Assembly (NCBI GenBank): GCA_025353925.1
Contig: JANXNV010000291.1
Span: forward strand, 1 to 49,872
From: Armatimonadota bacterium
GTDB taxonomy: Bacteria > Armatimonadota > Armatimonadia > Armatimonadales > Capsulimonadaceae
DNA length: 49,872 bases
Direction: 5' to 3'
The notes under the pieces are model-generated. The model saw only the letters and a list, made by a program, of their open reading frames with translations, was not told where the DNA came from and made no database searches. The translations under genes and the position numbers were made by a program. How positions within the stretch are numbered: the stretch's first letter is position 1; each line of letters starts with the position of its first letter. Below are positions 8,780-16,062 of the stretch, one piece after another.

Positions 8780-10278
8780 GTGTAGTGCACCGTGTAGTTA
8801 ATTGTCCGCTCCTCATTCGGTGCCAGGGTCGCACGGAACTCGAGCGTGTGGGCATCGGTCTTCAGAAACGCGGCGGTTTTGGCGGAGATCGCCCAGTTCG
8901 GCCCTCTGTACAGGTGCTCGACGACCCGGATTTCGGCGGGGACTGTCTTATGGTTCCGTACAGAGATCGCGAAGCTTTCATCGATAAACGAATTCTGCTG
9001 GTCGAGCTTGTAATTGGTCTGCTTGCGGTCTCCGGTCAGGTCGAAGGCGTTGCCGGTGTAGACACGCACGGTCTCATCTTTTGGCGTGTGGTCGATATCA
9101 TTTTCGCCGATGAACTCTAATTGCCCGTCAGTATCTCGCCGGTAGAAGCGCATGCGGCCCTTGGGCAGCGGGATGCCGAGGCCGTTCGCGGTGGAGTTGA
9201 CGAACTCGCGCACGGTGAAGACTTTGGTGTTCGACTGGGTGCCGTACTGGGGGGTATTGCGAATGTTGTTGTAGTCGTATCCATTGTATTGATTGGCGTC
9301 AATTTGGACGCCGTCGTAGACGTAGATGACTTTGGAGGGCACGTTGGCGGCGCGGGTGAACTCCACCTGCTTGACTTCGCGGTCACGCAGGGTCGTCGGG
9401 TTTGCCAGCGAGTACAAGTGATAATCGTCAAAAGCTTTCTCGGTGACGGCAGGACTACTGTCATACGACTTCGCGGCGTACAGGCGACCGACTGATTGGT
9501 ACAGATTATTTGGGTTATCCTGCACTTTGGACACATCCCCGGCCATGAGCTTGATGCGGGCATTTGAAAAAGCCCGGCCGCTTTCGTTGTCCATCGTCAC
9601 CCAGCCGGTGAGATCGAGCGTGCTGCCGACTTCGGGGGAGACGACATTATAGGCCGCTTTCCAGGTCATGCCGCCGGTGACATAGGCCAGCTCGGCGGCG
9701 ACCGGTCCGGCCTTATCCGTGATCACCTGCCAGTCGAGGGTCGGCTGTAGGATGCTGTCATCGGACAGGGAAGGGAACAGAGGGACGCCGGGCAGCGTGA
9801 ACTGCAGCTTCCCAGCGACCTGAATAATCGGCTGTTCATTTCCGTACGCTTGCTGCGACATTTGGTAGGCGGGGCCGAAGGTCGAGTAGGCGTCGCGATG
9901 CGGCACGTAGCCGCTGCGGACGATTTTGCCCGGCACCAGTGTGGTCTGCTCGCCGCGTGTTACCTGGAAGTCGATCGTCTTGCCTTCATAAAGCGAAAGC
10001 AGCAGGTCCTGGGAGATGGGATCGGCCCGGTAGTTCTGCTCCCGGACCTGCAGCAGCCGCTTGCCCGACGGATCGCGCAGAACGACCGAGTCGGGTTCCA
10101 GATGGTAGGTGAGATCACTGACGGTAACATGGTTGATTCCGACCTTGAGGTCGAGCGGCACGGTCTGGCGAACGACGGCGAAGTTCTGGTTGTAGATGGT
10201 CAGGGCCGTGTCCGGTGCGGCGAATGCCGAGGCTGAAAGCAGCGTCAGAGCGGCGGTGAAGAAAGTAGATGTGCGCAT
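8773..10278 (-). CDS. DUF4139 domain-containing secreted protein
   Basis: 501 residues with a signal peptide (1-20, ASAFA). It shows the DUF4139 layout: an N-terminal strand region starting TALTIYNQNFAVVRQTVPL, the conserved central WKAAYNVV and LTGWVTMDNESGRAFSNA segments, and an immunoglobulin-like C-terminal half ending in ERTINYTVHY. The family is widespread and surface-exposed or periplasmic; no biochemical role is established. It is preceded by GGAG seven bases before the ATG and is coupled to the downstream propeller gene by a seven-base overlap, so the two probably act together at the cell surface. Confidence 0.85.
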   Translation of the reverse strand: MRTSTFFTAALTLLSASAFAAPDTALTIYNQNFAVVRQTVPLDLKVGINHVTVSDLTYHLEPDSVVLRDPSGKRLLQVREQNYRADPISQDLLLSLYEGKTIDFQVTRGEQTTLVPGKIVRSGYVPHRDAYSTFGPAYQMSQQAYGNEQPIIQVAGKLQFTLPGVPLFPSLSDDSILQPTLDWQVITDKAGPVAAELAYVTGGMTWKAAYNVVSPEVGSTLDLTGWVTMDNESGRAFSNARIKLMAGDVSKVQDNPNNLYQSVGRLYAAKSYDSSPAVTEKAFDDYHLYSLANPTTLRDREVKQVEFTRAANVPSKVIYVYDGVQIDANQYNGYDYNNIRNTPQYGTQSNTKVFTVREFVNSTANGLGIPLPKGRMRFYRRDTDGQLEFIGENDIDHTPKDETVRVYTGNAFDLTGDRKQTNYKLDQQNSFIDESFAISVRNHKTVPAEIRVVEHLYRGPNWAISAKTAAFLKTDAHTLEFRATLAPNEERTINYTVHYTW

Positions 10279-10336
10279 GATTTTCTCCTGGGCAGAGGTG
10301 TTCTCTGATCTGAGACCTTCGGTGGTGGGTTTAGCT

Positions 10337-11506
10337 TCAGCGGACTCCGAGCAGAAGATCGAATACGAGCTGATCCAGCTTCTCGTACGGCAGTTTCTGT
10401 GCGGCTAGGGCGTCGGCATCAAATGCATGGCTCTTCAAAGTCTGTGCGTTCTGCGGGCTGTACTTGCCGTCGAGAATCGGGTCGAGGACAGCGTCACGGA
10501 CACTGATCTGCCGCCAGATCGCCTGGATCTCCGGGTCAGCGTTGAACTGGGCCGCCTTGTCTTTGAAGATCAAGTAGGTCCGCATACAGCCTTTGGCGAA
10601 CTCCCAGACATCGTCCGGATCGGAGGTTCGCAGGGGATGAGCGTCGAAGTGCTTCGGGCCGTCGTAGCCATAGTCTTCGAGCAGCTTGACTAAGAAGAAG
10701 TTTTGTTTGTAGTCTTCCTGGCCGAATCGGTAATCTTGGTCGTAGCGGCCTGGCTTCTGGCCGTTGAGGTCGATATGGAACAGTTTTCCCGCTTCGAGAG
10801 CCTGGGCAACGGCGTGGTAGAACGATAGGCCCGCCATGGTCTCATGCGCGAACTCTGGGTTCACACCGACCATCTCCGGATGGGCCAGGGTCGAAATAAA
10901 GCCGAGCATGGCTCCGGTGGTCGGCAGGTAGATGTCCCCGCGCGGCTCGTTGGGCTTCGCTTCCAGGGCGAACTTCAGGTCGTAGCCCTGGTCCAGCACG
11001 TATTCGGTGAAAAAGTCTAGGGCATCCCGGAAACGCTTGGCCGCCGTCACGGGGTCTTTGGAGGCTTCGATCTCGACCCCCTCGCGCCCGCCCCAGAAGA
11101 CATAGATCGGGGCGCCCAGCTCCACGCCCAGATCAATGGAGCGCATGACTTTCTGCCGGGCAAAGGCACGAACTTTGGGATCGTTCGACGTAAACGCACC
11201 ATCTTTGAACACGGGGTGGGAGAAGAGATTCGTCGTCGCCATAGCGCAAACGACACCGCTCTCCGCAAGGACGGATTGAAACTCTTTGACGATGGCATCC
11301 TGCTCAGTGGCCGACGCACCGAAGGGGATCAGGTCATTGTCGTGCAGGTTGACGCCGTAGGCACCCAGCTCTCCCAGCTTGCGGACACGCTCGACGGGCG
11401 TCACGGGCGTACGGACGGCTCCGCCGAAGGGGTCGACTCCAGGGTTGCCAACGGTCCAAAGTCCGAACGTGAACTTGTCGGATTTTTGAGGGGTGTAAGT
11501 AGCCAT
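10337..11506 (-). CDS. xylA: Xylose isomerase
   Basis: 389 residues, the length of the short class I (actinobacterial/Thermus-type) xylose isomerases that interconvert D-xylose and D-xylulose (and glucose/fructose) in the cytoplasm. Active-site features are all visible: catalytic His and Asp in NLHDND, the Glu/Lys pair in [11 protein letters not shown], metal ligands in [23 protein letters not shown] and [13 protein letters not shown] site lies before the ATG at 11506. No xylulokinase or transporter is adjacent, so it is a solitary sugar gene; it is separated by 58 bp from the same-strand DUF4139 gene. Confidence 0.97.
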   Translation of the reverse strand: MATYTPQKSDKFTFGLWTVGNPGVDPFGGAVRTPVTPVERVRKLGELGAYGVNLHDNDLIPFGASATEQDAIVKEFQSVLAESGVVCAMATTNLFSHPVFKDGAFTSNDPKVRAFARQKVMRSIDLGVELGAPIYVFWGGREGVEIEASKDPVTAAKRFRDALDFFTEYVLDQGYDLKFALEAKPNEPRGDIYLPTTGAMLGFISTLAHPEMVGVNPEFAHETMAGLSFYHAVAQALEAGKLFHIDLNGQKPGRYDQDYRFGQEDYKQNFFLVKLLEDYGYDGPKHFDAHPLRTSDPDDVWEFAKGCMRTYLIFKDKAAQFNADPEIQAIWRQISVRDAVLDPILDGKYSPQNAQTLKSHAFDADALAAQKLPYEKLDQLVFDLLLGVR

Positions 11507-11677
11507 TGCTTTGAGTGCTCCTTCGCTTCATACGTATCGTTTTGGTTGAACTGTTGTATCAAGCGAAAGTTCGCGTTGGCGAGAATAATTTCCTCTAAAT
11601 AATTCGAGAGAAATGCCAACAAGTAAATATGCCCTTCGGCAGAATTCAACCGTCATTGATGCTTTGAAAGTGAACCC

Positions 11678-12562
11678 ATGAGTGTCACTATTGAACAAAC
11701 CCGAACCGTCTGTGCCGCCCTAAAAGGCAGCTGCCGCAGGTGTGAGATGTCGACTCAAAATCACAGCATAGGGCAGACTCAGGAAGCGCACGACGATCTT
11801 CAATGGCTGCGGCATGCTCTGACCGAAGACTGGCTGTTTAGTCTGTTCCACCCGATCGTTGACGCAAACATGGGACGCGTGTTTGGTCACGAAGCATTGA
11901 TCCGCGCATGTCAGCCGCAGACCGGCGAGGTTTACGGGGCAGGCATGATTATTGATGCCGCCAACCAGCTTGAGCTGCATCATATTCTGGATCAGCAGGC
12001 ACGCAAGACGGCCCTGCGGCAGGCCGCTATGCATCCAGGGATGCGAGGCCGCCTGTTCATCAATTTCATGCCGAACACAATTTACGATCCCGAAATCTGC
12101 CTGCGAACGACAATGGAAGCCGCACAAGAAAACGCGGTGCCCCTACCGCGGCTGGTATTTGAGGTCGTTGAAACCGAGCAAATCCCCAGTTTGAAGAAGC
12201 TGAAGCGAATTTTGGAATATTACCGAACGCATGGTGTCGGAACCGCGGTTGACGACATGGGAGCGGGCTATTCCAGCCTGCAGTATCTCACGGCACTCCA
12301 GCCGGATTTCGTGAAAATCGACCGCGATTTAGTGGTACGCGCGGAACTGGAAAAAGAGGCAAGGCAGAAGATGGATTTGATCGTGTCGCAGGCAAAGTCA
12401 CTCGGAATTGCCGTGATTGCAGAGGGCATTGAAACTCCGGGCCAGCTCCATTTATGCCGAGAGGCGGGAACGGACTTCCTGCAGGGCTATTTGTTCGGTC
12501 TTCCCGCCAATCCGCCGGCCGCGTCCATGGATGAACTCGGCATATTTCCGGGGACGGTCTGA
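11678..12562 (+). CDS. EAL-domain cyclic-di-GMP phosphodiesterase
   Basis: 294 residues, essentially a single EAL domain from about residue 50. The metal and substrate motifs are kept: GHEALIR (the EAL signature), INFMPN, FEVVETE, VDDMGAGYS, DFVKIDRDL, IAEGIET and LQGYLFG. This predicts hydrolysis of c-di-GMP to pGpG in the cytoplasm. There is no membrane segment or recognisable sensor domain; the short N-terminus contains a CRRC pair (residues ~19-22) that could bind metal, though an alternative ATG at 11747 would exclude it. Its 3' end overlaps the convergent acyltransferase gene by 76 bp. A membrane GGDEF cyclase lies 4 kb downstream. Confidence 0.9.
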   Translation: MSVTIEQTRTVCAALKGSCRRCEMSTQNHSIGQTQEAHDDLQWLRHALTEDWLFSLFHPIVDANMGRVFGHEALIRACQPQTGEVYGAGMIIDAANQLELHHILDQQARKTALRQAAMHPGMRGRLFINFMPNTIYDPEICLRTTMEAAQENAVPLPRLVFEVVETEQIPSLKKLKRILEYYRTHGVGTAVDDMGAGYSSLQYLTALQPDFVKIDRDLVVRAELEKEARQKMDLIVSQAKSLGIAVIAEGIETPGQLHLCREAGTDFLQGYLFGLPANPPAASMDELGIFPGTV

Positions 12563-13662
12563 GGGAGAGGTCTGCGGAGAAAAGGCCGCTCACACACGAG
12601 GAAAAATGCGTAGGCTAGGATGAATACCAGGGGCAGAGCCGCTGCCGTCAGTCCGAGGCGTTCCGGTGAGGGCGTTTCCACTGGAATCCAGAGTGCCAGC
12701 GTGCGACGAACAAGTGTCAGCAGCGGCATATGGGTGAGGTACAAAGAGTACGCGAAGGTGCCCAATCGTACCAGGGGCCGCCAGGAAATCACTGGCACGG
12801 GGCGGCGGCATTGCCCCATTAAGAAGAGGCAGGAGGCGGTCAGCAGACCGGCAGCGGCGTCGATCCACGGCATATACAGCCCAAAGTCCGCACCCCCCTT
12901 CTCGGTCACAGGATGCAGCCACAACAGCCAGCCTAACGCCGCTGCCGACACGCCTGCCAGTGCTTGCCAGCCGCGCGGCGAGGTAGTCTCCATAGCGCCT
13001 CGCTCAGAATGGAATCCCGCCCACGCCCCCCCAGTGAATAGAAACAAATACCAGGGACAGGCGAGGATCATCTCGGGATGCCAGCAAAACAGCGCGGCAG
13101 TCAAGCCCGTACTCAGCAGAGCCGCCGCCAGCAGAACTGCCGCCCATCCCCACCGTGCCATTGCCCACACCAGCAGGGGAAAAAGAAAGTAGATACGCCA
13201 CTCCACGGCGATGCTCCAGAAGGGGCCATTGAAAACGTTCAGCGGCAGGAAAATGTCCTGAAGCAGAAATACGTTCGCCGCCAGGGCAAGCACAGAAATA
13301 TGCAGTGGCTTGTTCGCTATCGCGTGAACCAGCGCGAACACGGCAACGCTCAGCACGAGTGCCGCGTAGTAGGGCGGCAGAATTCGCCGCGCCCGGCGTT
13401 TGAAAAAGGCCAGTGTCCCACCCTTCAGGAAGCCGTCAGCCTGGGCGACAGGGAGGATCAAGCAGAAGCCGGACAGCACGATGAAAACATCTACGGCGAG
13501 GTGGCTGTAAAGTGCCCAGTTGGTGAGTGCGCCGAGCAGACCCAAGTGTGCCGAGAGTCCGAATTCCCCGATCCACAGGTGCGACAGAACGACCCAGAGA
13601 GCGGCGAGGGCGCGGATGCCGTCGAGATAAGCCCGGTGCGATTTAACGCGAGGAGAATTCAT
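12487..13662 (-). CDS. Acyltransferase 3 family membrane protein (OafA/YrhL-like)
   Basis: 391 residues with about ten hydrophobic segments and the family's N-terminal signature (RAYLDGIRALAALWVVLSH), plus the RRARRILPPYY loop. These integral membrane enzymes transfer acyl groups, often acetyl, to extracellular polysaccharides, lipids or peptidoglycan. The catalytic His in VVLSHLW and the Arg-rich loop are present. Its ATG overlaps the stop of the upstream Clp1/Grc3-like kinase gene by four bases, so the two are coupled. The last ~25 codons are antisense to the end of the EAL gene. Confidence 0.88.
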   Translation of the reverse strand: MNSPRVKSHRAYLDGIRALAALWVVLSHLWIGEFGLSAHLGLLGALTNWALYSHLAVDVFIVLSGFCLILPVAQADGFLKGGTLAFFKRRARRILPPYYAALVLSVAVFALVHAIANKPLHISVLALAANVFLLQDIFLPLNVFNGPFWSIAVEWRIYFLFPLLVWAMARWGWAAVLLAAALLSTGLTAALFCWHPEMILACPWYLFLFTGGAWAGFHSERGAMETTSPRGWQALAGVSAAALGWLLWLHPVTEKGGADFGLYMPWIDAAAGLLTASCLFLMGQCRRPVPVISWRPLVRLGTFAYSLYLTHMPLLTLVRRTLALWIPVETPSPERLGLTAAALPLVFILAYAFFLVCERPFLRRPLPQTVPGNMPSSSMDAAGGLAGRPNK

Positions 13663-14741
13663 AGTTCGCCTGACCTGGTCTCGCCTAGCTCTCCCCCGTC
13701 GGCAGAGAGGCGCAGGCTGCCGAAGCGGATCTGGGCCACGGCACGCGGCTTGCGGCAGGGAGACTGGATCGTCAGCGTTCTTCGGGCAAAGTCGATGCGC
13801 TCGATGCGGCCTAGGCCCAGCAAAGCTCCGCTCAATGCCTGGAGGCCGACCAGCAACTGGGAGAACTTTTGCGCCGCGACAATCGTCATACTTTTAGTGT
13901 TAAAGAAGCTTTCCACTGCCGCAAGACCTGAAGTGTCCCAGCCATCGCCATGGGTAACGACGTAAAGGCCCTCACCGGGGATCTGCTCGGCATGCAGCAC
14001 TGGCCGCTTCAGAGACTGGCCGATAAACTGCTGCAAATGATGCGGCAGCGGTGTTCCCAGGCCTAGCCCAGTGCCTAGCAGAGCGACATCGTCCAGAGAG
14101 AACTGCAAAGACTGGGAGCCGTCGAGCGCAGTCAAAAAGCGGGCAGTGCGGCGCGTGGCCCGTGCGGCGGTGGACTTGCGGCCAGCGGCTTCGCTGACGC
14201 GCACGCGCCAGAGCGTCGGCGTGTCGCGCCGGGTAAAGGCACTCAGCAGAGCCTCCAATTCATCGCCCCGGGCGAGTGCAACGATGGCCTGGGGCAGGAG
14301 CAGTTCCGCCAGTTGGTGTTTGTAGGCGCGTCCCGCCGGGCCGCCGATCAGACCGTCGGTATCAACAAGAAGAATATCCGGCCGCTGCTTACGCACGACT
14401 CTCGCCATTTGGACGGCGCCCACGCAGACTTCCAAGAAATGGCGGTTGGGGGACGTGGAGCCAACGAAGTATTCCGCCAGGGGGGGAAGGTCCCGCAAGG
14501 AGCGCAGCGGCTTGCCCGGAGCGGCGAGTGCCGCTCCGATCGTGCCGGGCGGGCCGATCTCACTCTGGCCGAGGTCGCAGTCGAGCAGGCCGACCGTTTT
14601 GCCCGAAGCCGTCAGTGTTTGAGCCGTTTCTAGGATCCAGGTCGTCTTGCCCGTATCTCGGCCACCGAGCAGGAGAACAGTCGCTCCGCGCGGCAGCGTG
14701 TTTAGGGACAGGGAATCGGGGACAAGAATGTTCGGTGTCAT
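13659..14741 (-). CDS. Clp1/Grc3-like polynucleotide 5'-kinase (predicted)
   Basis: 360 residues. A P-loop GGRDTGKTTW (about 26-35) is followed by LDCDLGQSEIGPPGT (about 54-68), the hallmark Walker B-like DxDxGQ motif of the Clp1/Grc3/NOL9 family, then LVDTDGLIGGPAG and a clasp-like segment. The C-terminal ~150 residues form a separate beta-rich domain as in Clp1. Relatives phosphorylate 5'-OH ends of RNA in eukaryotes and archaea; bacterial members are less studied, so RNA kinase activity is inferred. It is translated ahead of, and overlaps, an acyltransferase gene, which gives no obvious link. No RNA ligase or cyclase is seen in the window. Confidence 0.8.
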   Translation of the reverse strand: MTPNILVPDSLSLNTLPRGATVLLLGGRDTGKTTWILETAQTLTASGKTVGLLDCDLGQSEIGPPGTIGAALAAPGKPLRSLRDLPPLAEYFVGSTSPNRHFLEVCVGAVQMARVVRKQRPDILLVDTDGLIGGPAGRAYKHQLAELLLPQAIVALARGDELEALLSAFTRRDTPTLWRVRVSEAAGRKSTAARATRRTARFLTALDGSQSLQFSLDDVALLGTGLGLGTPLPHHLQQFIGQSLKRPVLHAEQIPGEGLYVVTHGDGWDTSGLAAVESFFNTKSMTIVAAQKFSQLLVGLQALSGALLGLGRIERIDFARRTLTIQSPCRKPRAVAQIRFGSLRLSADGGELGETRSGEL

Positions 14742-14822
14742 AAAAAAGGACTACTGTTCGAACTATTTTCAGCCGATACTGAAAAAAGCCGCCAAATGTG
14801 GAAAAGTCAGTACGAAAAAGTG

Positions 14823-14828
14823 TACAAT
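14823..14828 (+). promoter_or_regulatory. Putative -10 element for the 68-residue gene
   Basis: TACAAT lies 69 bp upstream of the ATG at 14898, with a weak TGGAAA at about 18 bp spacing. It is the best promoter candidate in the divergent intergenic region 14742-14897, which otherwise holds nothing recognisable. Confidence 0.4.
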
Positions 14829-14897
14829 ACAGGGGAAACCGGCAGTGCTGCCGAATTCTTATGTTTCTCTCTGGCTCACAGACGACGAGGAGGTCGT

Positions 14898-15104
14898 ATG
14901 AAACAGCCGCTTATGTTAATTCCGCCAGCGCAGGCGGAAGTCTTATCGGACAATTTCCGCATTGATTTTGCGAAGGACAACTTGATGTTCGAGGAGCGAT
15001 TTGCTTCTTCTCGCTGGCTCGATGACGACCTGCCGGAGGAACCTGCCTCAGTTCCCGGGGATCCGCTGCGTTTGACGCCTCAGTCCCGGATGCGTGCTGC
15101 CTGA
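14898..15104 (+). CDS. Small hypothetical protein (68 aa)
   Basis: The family is not recognised. A strong GAGGAGG ribosome-binding site sits five bases before the ATG at 14898, which makes translation likely despite the small size. The product is soluble and acidic in its second half (WLDDDLPEEP), with no membrane segment, signal peptide or Cys pair. It is divergent from the Clp1/Grc3-like gene and convergent with the phospholipase-D-like gene, whose stop lies nine bases beyond. It therefore stands alone in a 155-bp-leader unit. Confidence 0.6.
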   Translation: MKQPLMLIPPAQAEVLSDNFRIDFAKDNLMFEERFASSRWLDDDLPEEPASVPGDPLRLTPQSRMRAA

Positions 15105-15113
15105 GCCTCGTGT

Positions 15114-15797
15114 TCAGGCTAATGCCCAGCACTGGCCCAGCTCCTCGAACAGCTCCCGGTGAAAGTCCTGAGACACGTTCCAGAGCTTTGCATACCAGTC
15201 CTCTAGGGCTTTGACGCTCTCCCGATCTGAGACCACCACATTCAGCTCCGTCGGATACGCTTCGCCGCCTAGAGTCAGATTACTTGACCCAACCACGGCC
15301 AGCCCCGGCGCGTAAGAACTTCCGGCAGGATAATCGATGAGCGTCAGCTTGGCATGAATGCGGCCCTGCGTATAGACGCGCACTTTAAGACGCCCCTGCG
15401 CCACGGCGCGGGCGAGGCCGAGCATGAGTGCCTGGTTTTCGGCCGTACGAGGCAGGGCTTCCAGAGTATTGCGCAGGTTCAGTGCCGTCTCGACCGCCGC
15501 CCGGTCGTGGGTATCGCGCAGAGTCGCCGCAACATCTTCCTGCGGACGCACCCATTCTTCCCCACCCCGCTGCCGCGTCGCAGCCTCTTCGCGCACCTGT
15601 TCCTCGGTCAGCCGGTTGACGACATTGCCGATGAGAATTTCCACCGACTCCAGCCGCTCGATTTCCGATTTCAGCGGCGTAAGCCCCTCCAGAAAGAGAT
15701 AGCCGACCGCGAACCGAGCGCGGATCGCCCCGGCTTGAAGGTACTCCCGAACACGAAAAGCCAGCCGCTGCTTTTGATTGTCAATAATCGCATTCAC
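15114..15797 (-). CDS. Stand-alone phospholipase D-like domain protein
   Basis: 227 residues from GTG 15797. The C-terminal half holds one HKD motif, HAKLTLID followed by VVGSSNLTLGG, of the phospholipase D/nuclease superfamily; such proteins usually dimerise to form one active site. The N-terminal portion (IIDNQ..., FAVGYLFLEGL, VEILIGN) matches, from memory, the N-terminal region of ~1000-residue SNF2-type helicases found in defence and repair loci. Here the protein ends (LGQCWALA) where those would continue into the helicase, so it is either a truncated remnant or a naturally separate domain. An upstream ATG at 15926 would overlap a divergent gene and its own -10 element, so the short start is preferred. 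Function as nuclease is inferred. Confidence 0.72.
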   Translation of the reverse strand: MNAIIDNQKQRLAFRVREYLQAGAIRARFAVGYLFLEGLTPLKSEIERLESVEILIGNVVNRLTEEQVREEAATRQRGGEEWVRPQEDVAATLRDTHDRAAVETALNLRNTLEALPRTAENQALMLGLARAVAQGRLKVRVYTQGRIHAKLTLIDYPAGSSYAPGLAVVGSSNLTLGGEAYPTELNVVVSDRESVKALEDWYAKLWNVSQDFHRELFEELGQCWALA

Positions 15798-15807
15798 AGA
15801 TGCAAAA

Positions 15808-15841
15808 ATTATACCGGAAAATCGGAAAAATGGGGTATAAA
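15808..15841. promoter_or_regulatory. Divergent -10 elements between PLD gene and 55-aa gene
   Basis: Minus strand: TATAAT at 15808-15813, ten bases before the GTG of the PLD-like gene, predicting a leader of about four bases. Plus strand: TATAAA at 15836-15841 preceded by GGGG, about 53 bp before the ATG at 15895. Neither has a convincing -35. Confidence 0.55.
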
Positions 15842-15894
15842 GTGTAGGTTTTGTCAAAAACACAAAAAACGCATTGCCGCGAAGGAGCACATCG

Positions 15895-16062
15895 ATGAAC
15901 AACGAAGCAGAGATGCTTGAGGGCACACAGCCTCTGACCGCCGCCCCATCCGCAGATTTTATTCAGGCGATTTCCCAATTTCTCGATACCGATCCAAGCG
16001 ACCTTTTGGCTGAACTCGGCTACTATATGCGTGACGACAACGGCTCGAATTCAGCACAGTAA
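15895..16062 (+). CDS. Small hypothetical protein (55 aa)
   Basis: The family is not recognised. A GAAGGAG site lies seven bases before the ATG and a GGGG-extended TATAAA promoter candidate precedes it, so expression is likely. The protein is acidic and helical (FIQAISQFLDTDPSDLLAEL), without membrane or metal motifs. Its 3' end overlaps the convergent GGDEF gene by 12 bp. Confidence 0.6.
   Translation: MNNEAEMLEGTQPLTAAPSADFIQAISQFLDTDPSDLLAELGYYMRDDNGSNSAQ

Noticed and set aside
11580-11615. AT-rich imperfect hairpin near the xylA start
   Set aside because: The stem has a bulge and no T-tract; not convincing as terminator or operator.
13078-13965. 295-codon plus-strand frame over the acyltransferase gene
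   Set aside because: Antisense to transmembrane segments of a recognised family.
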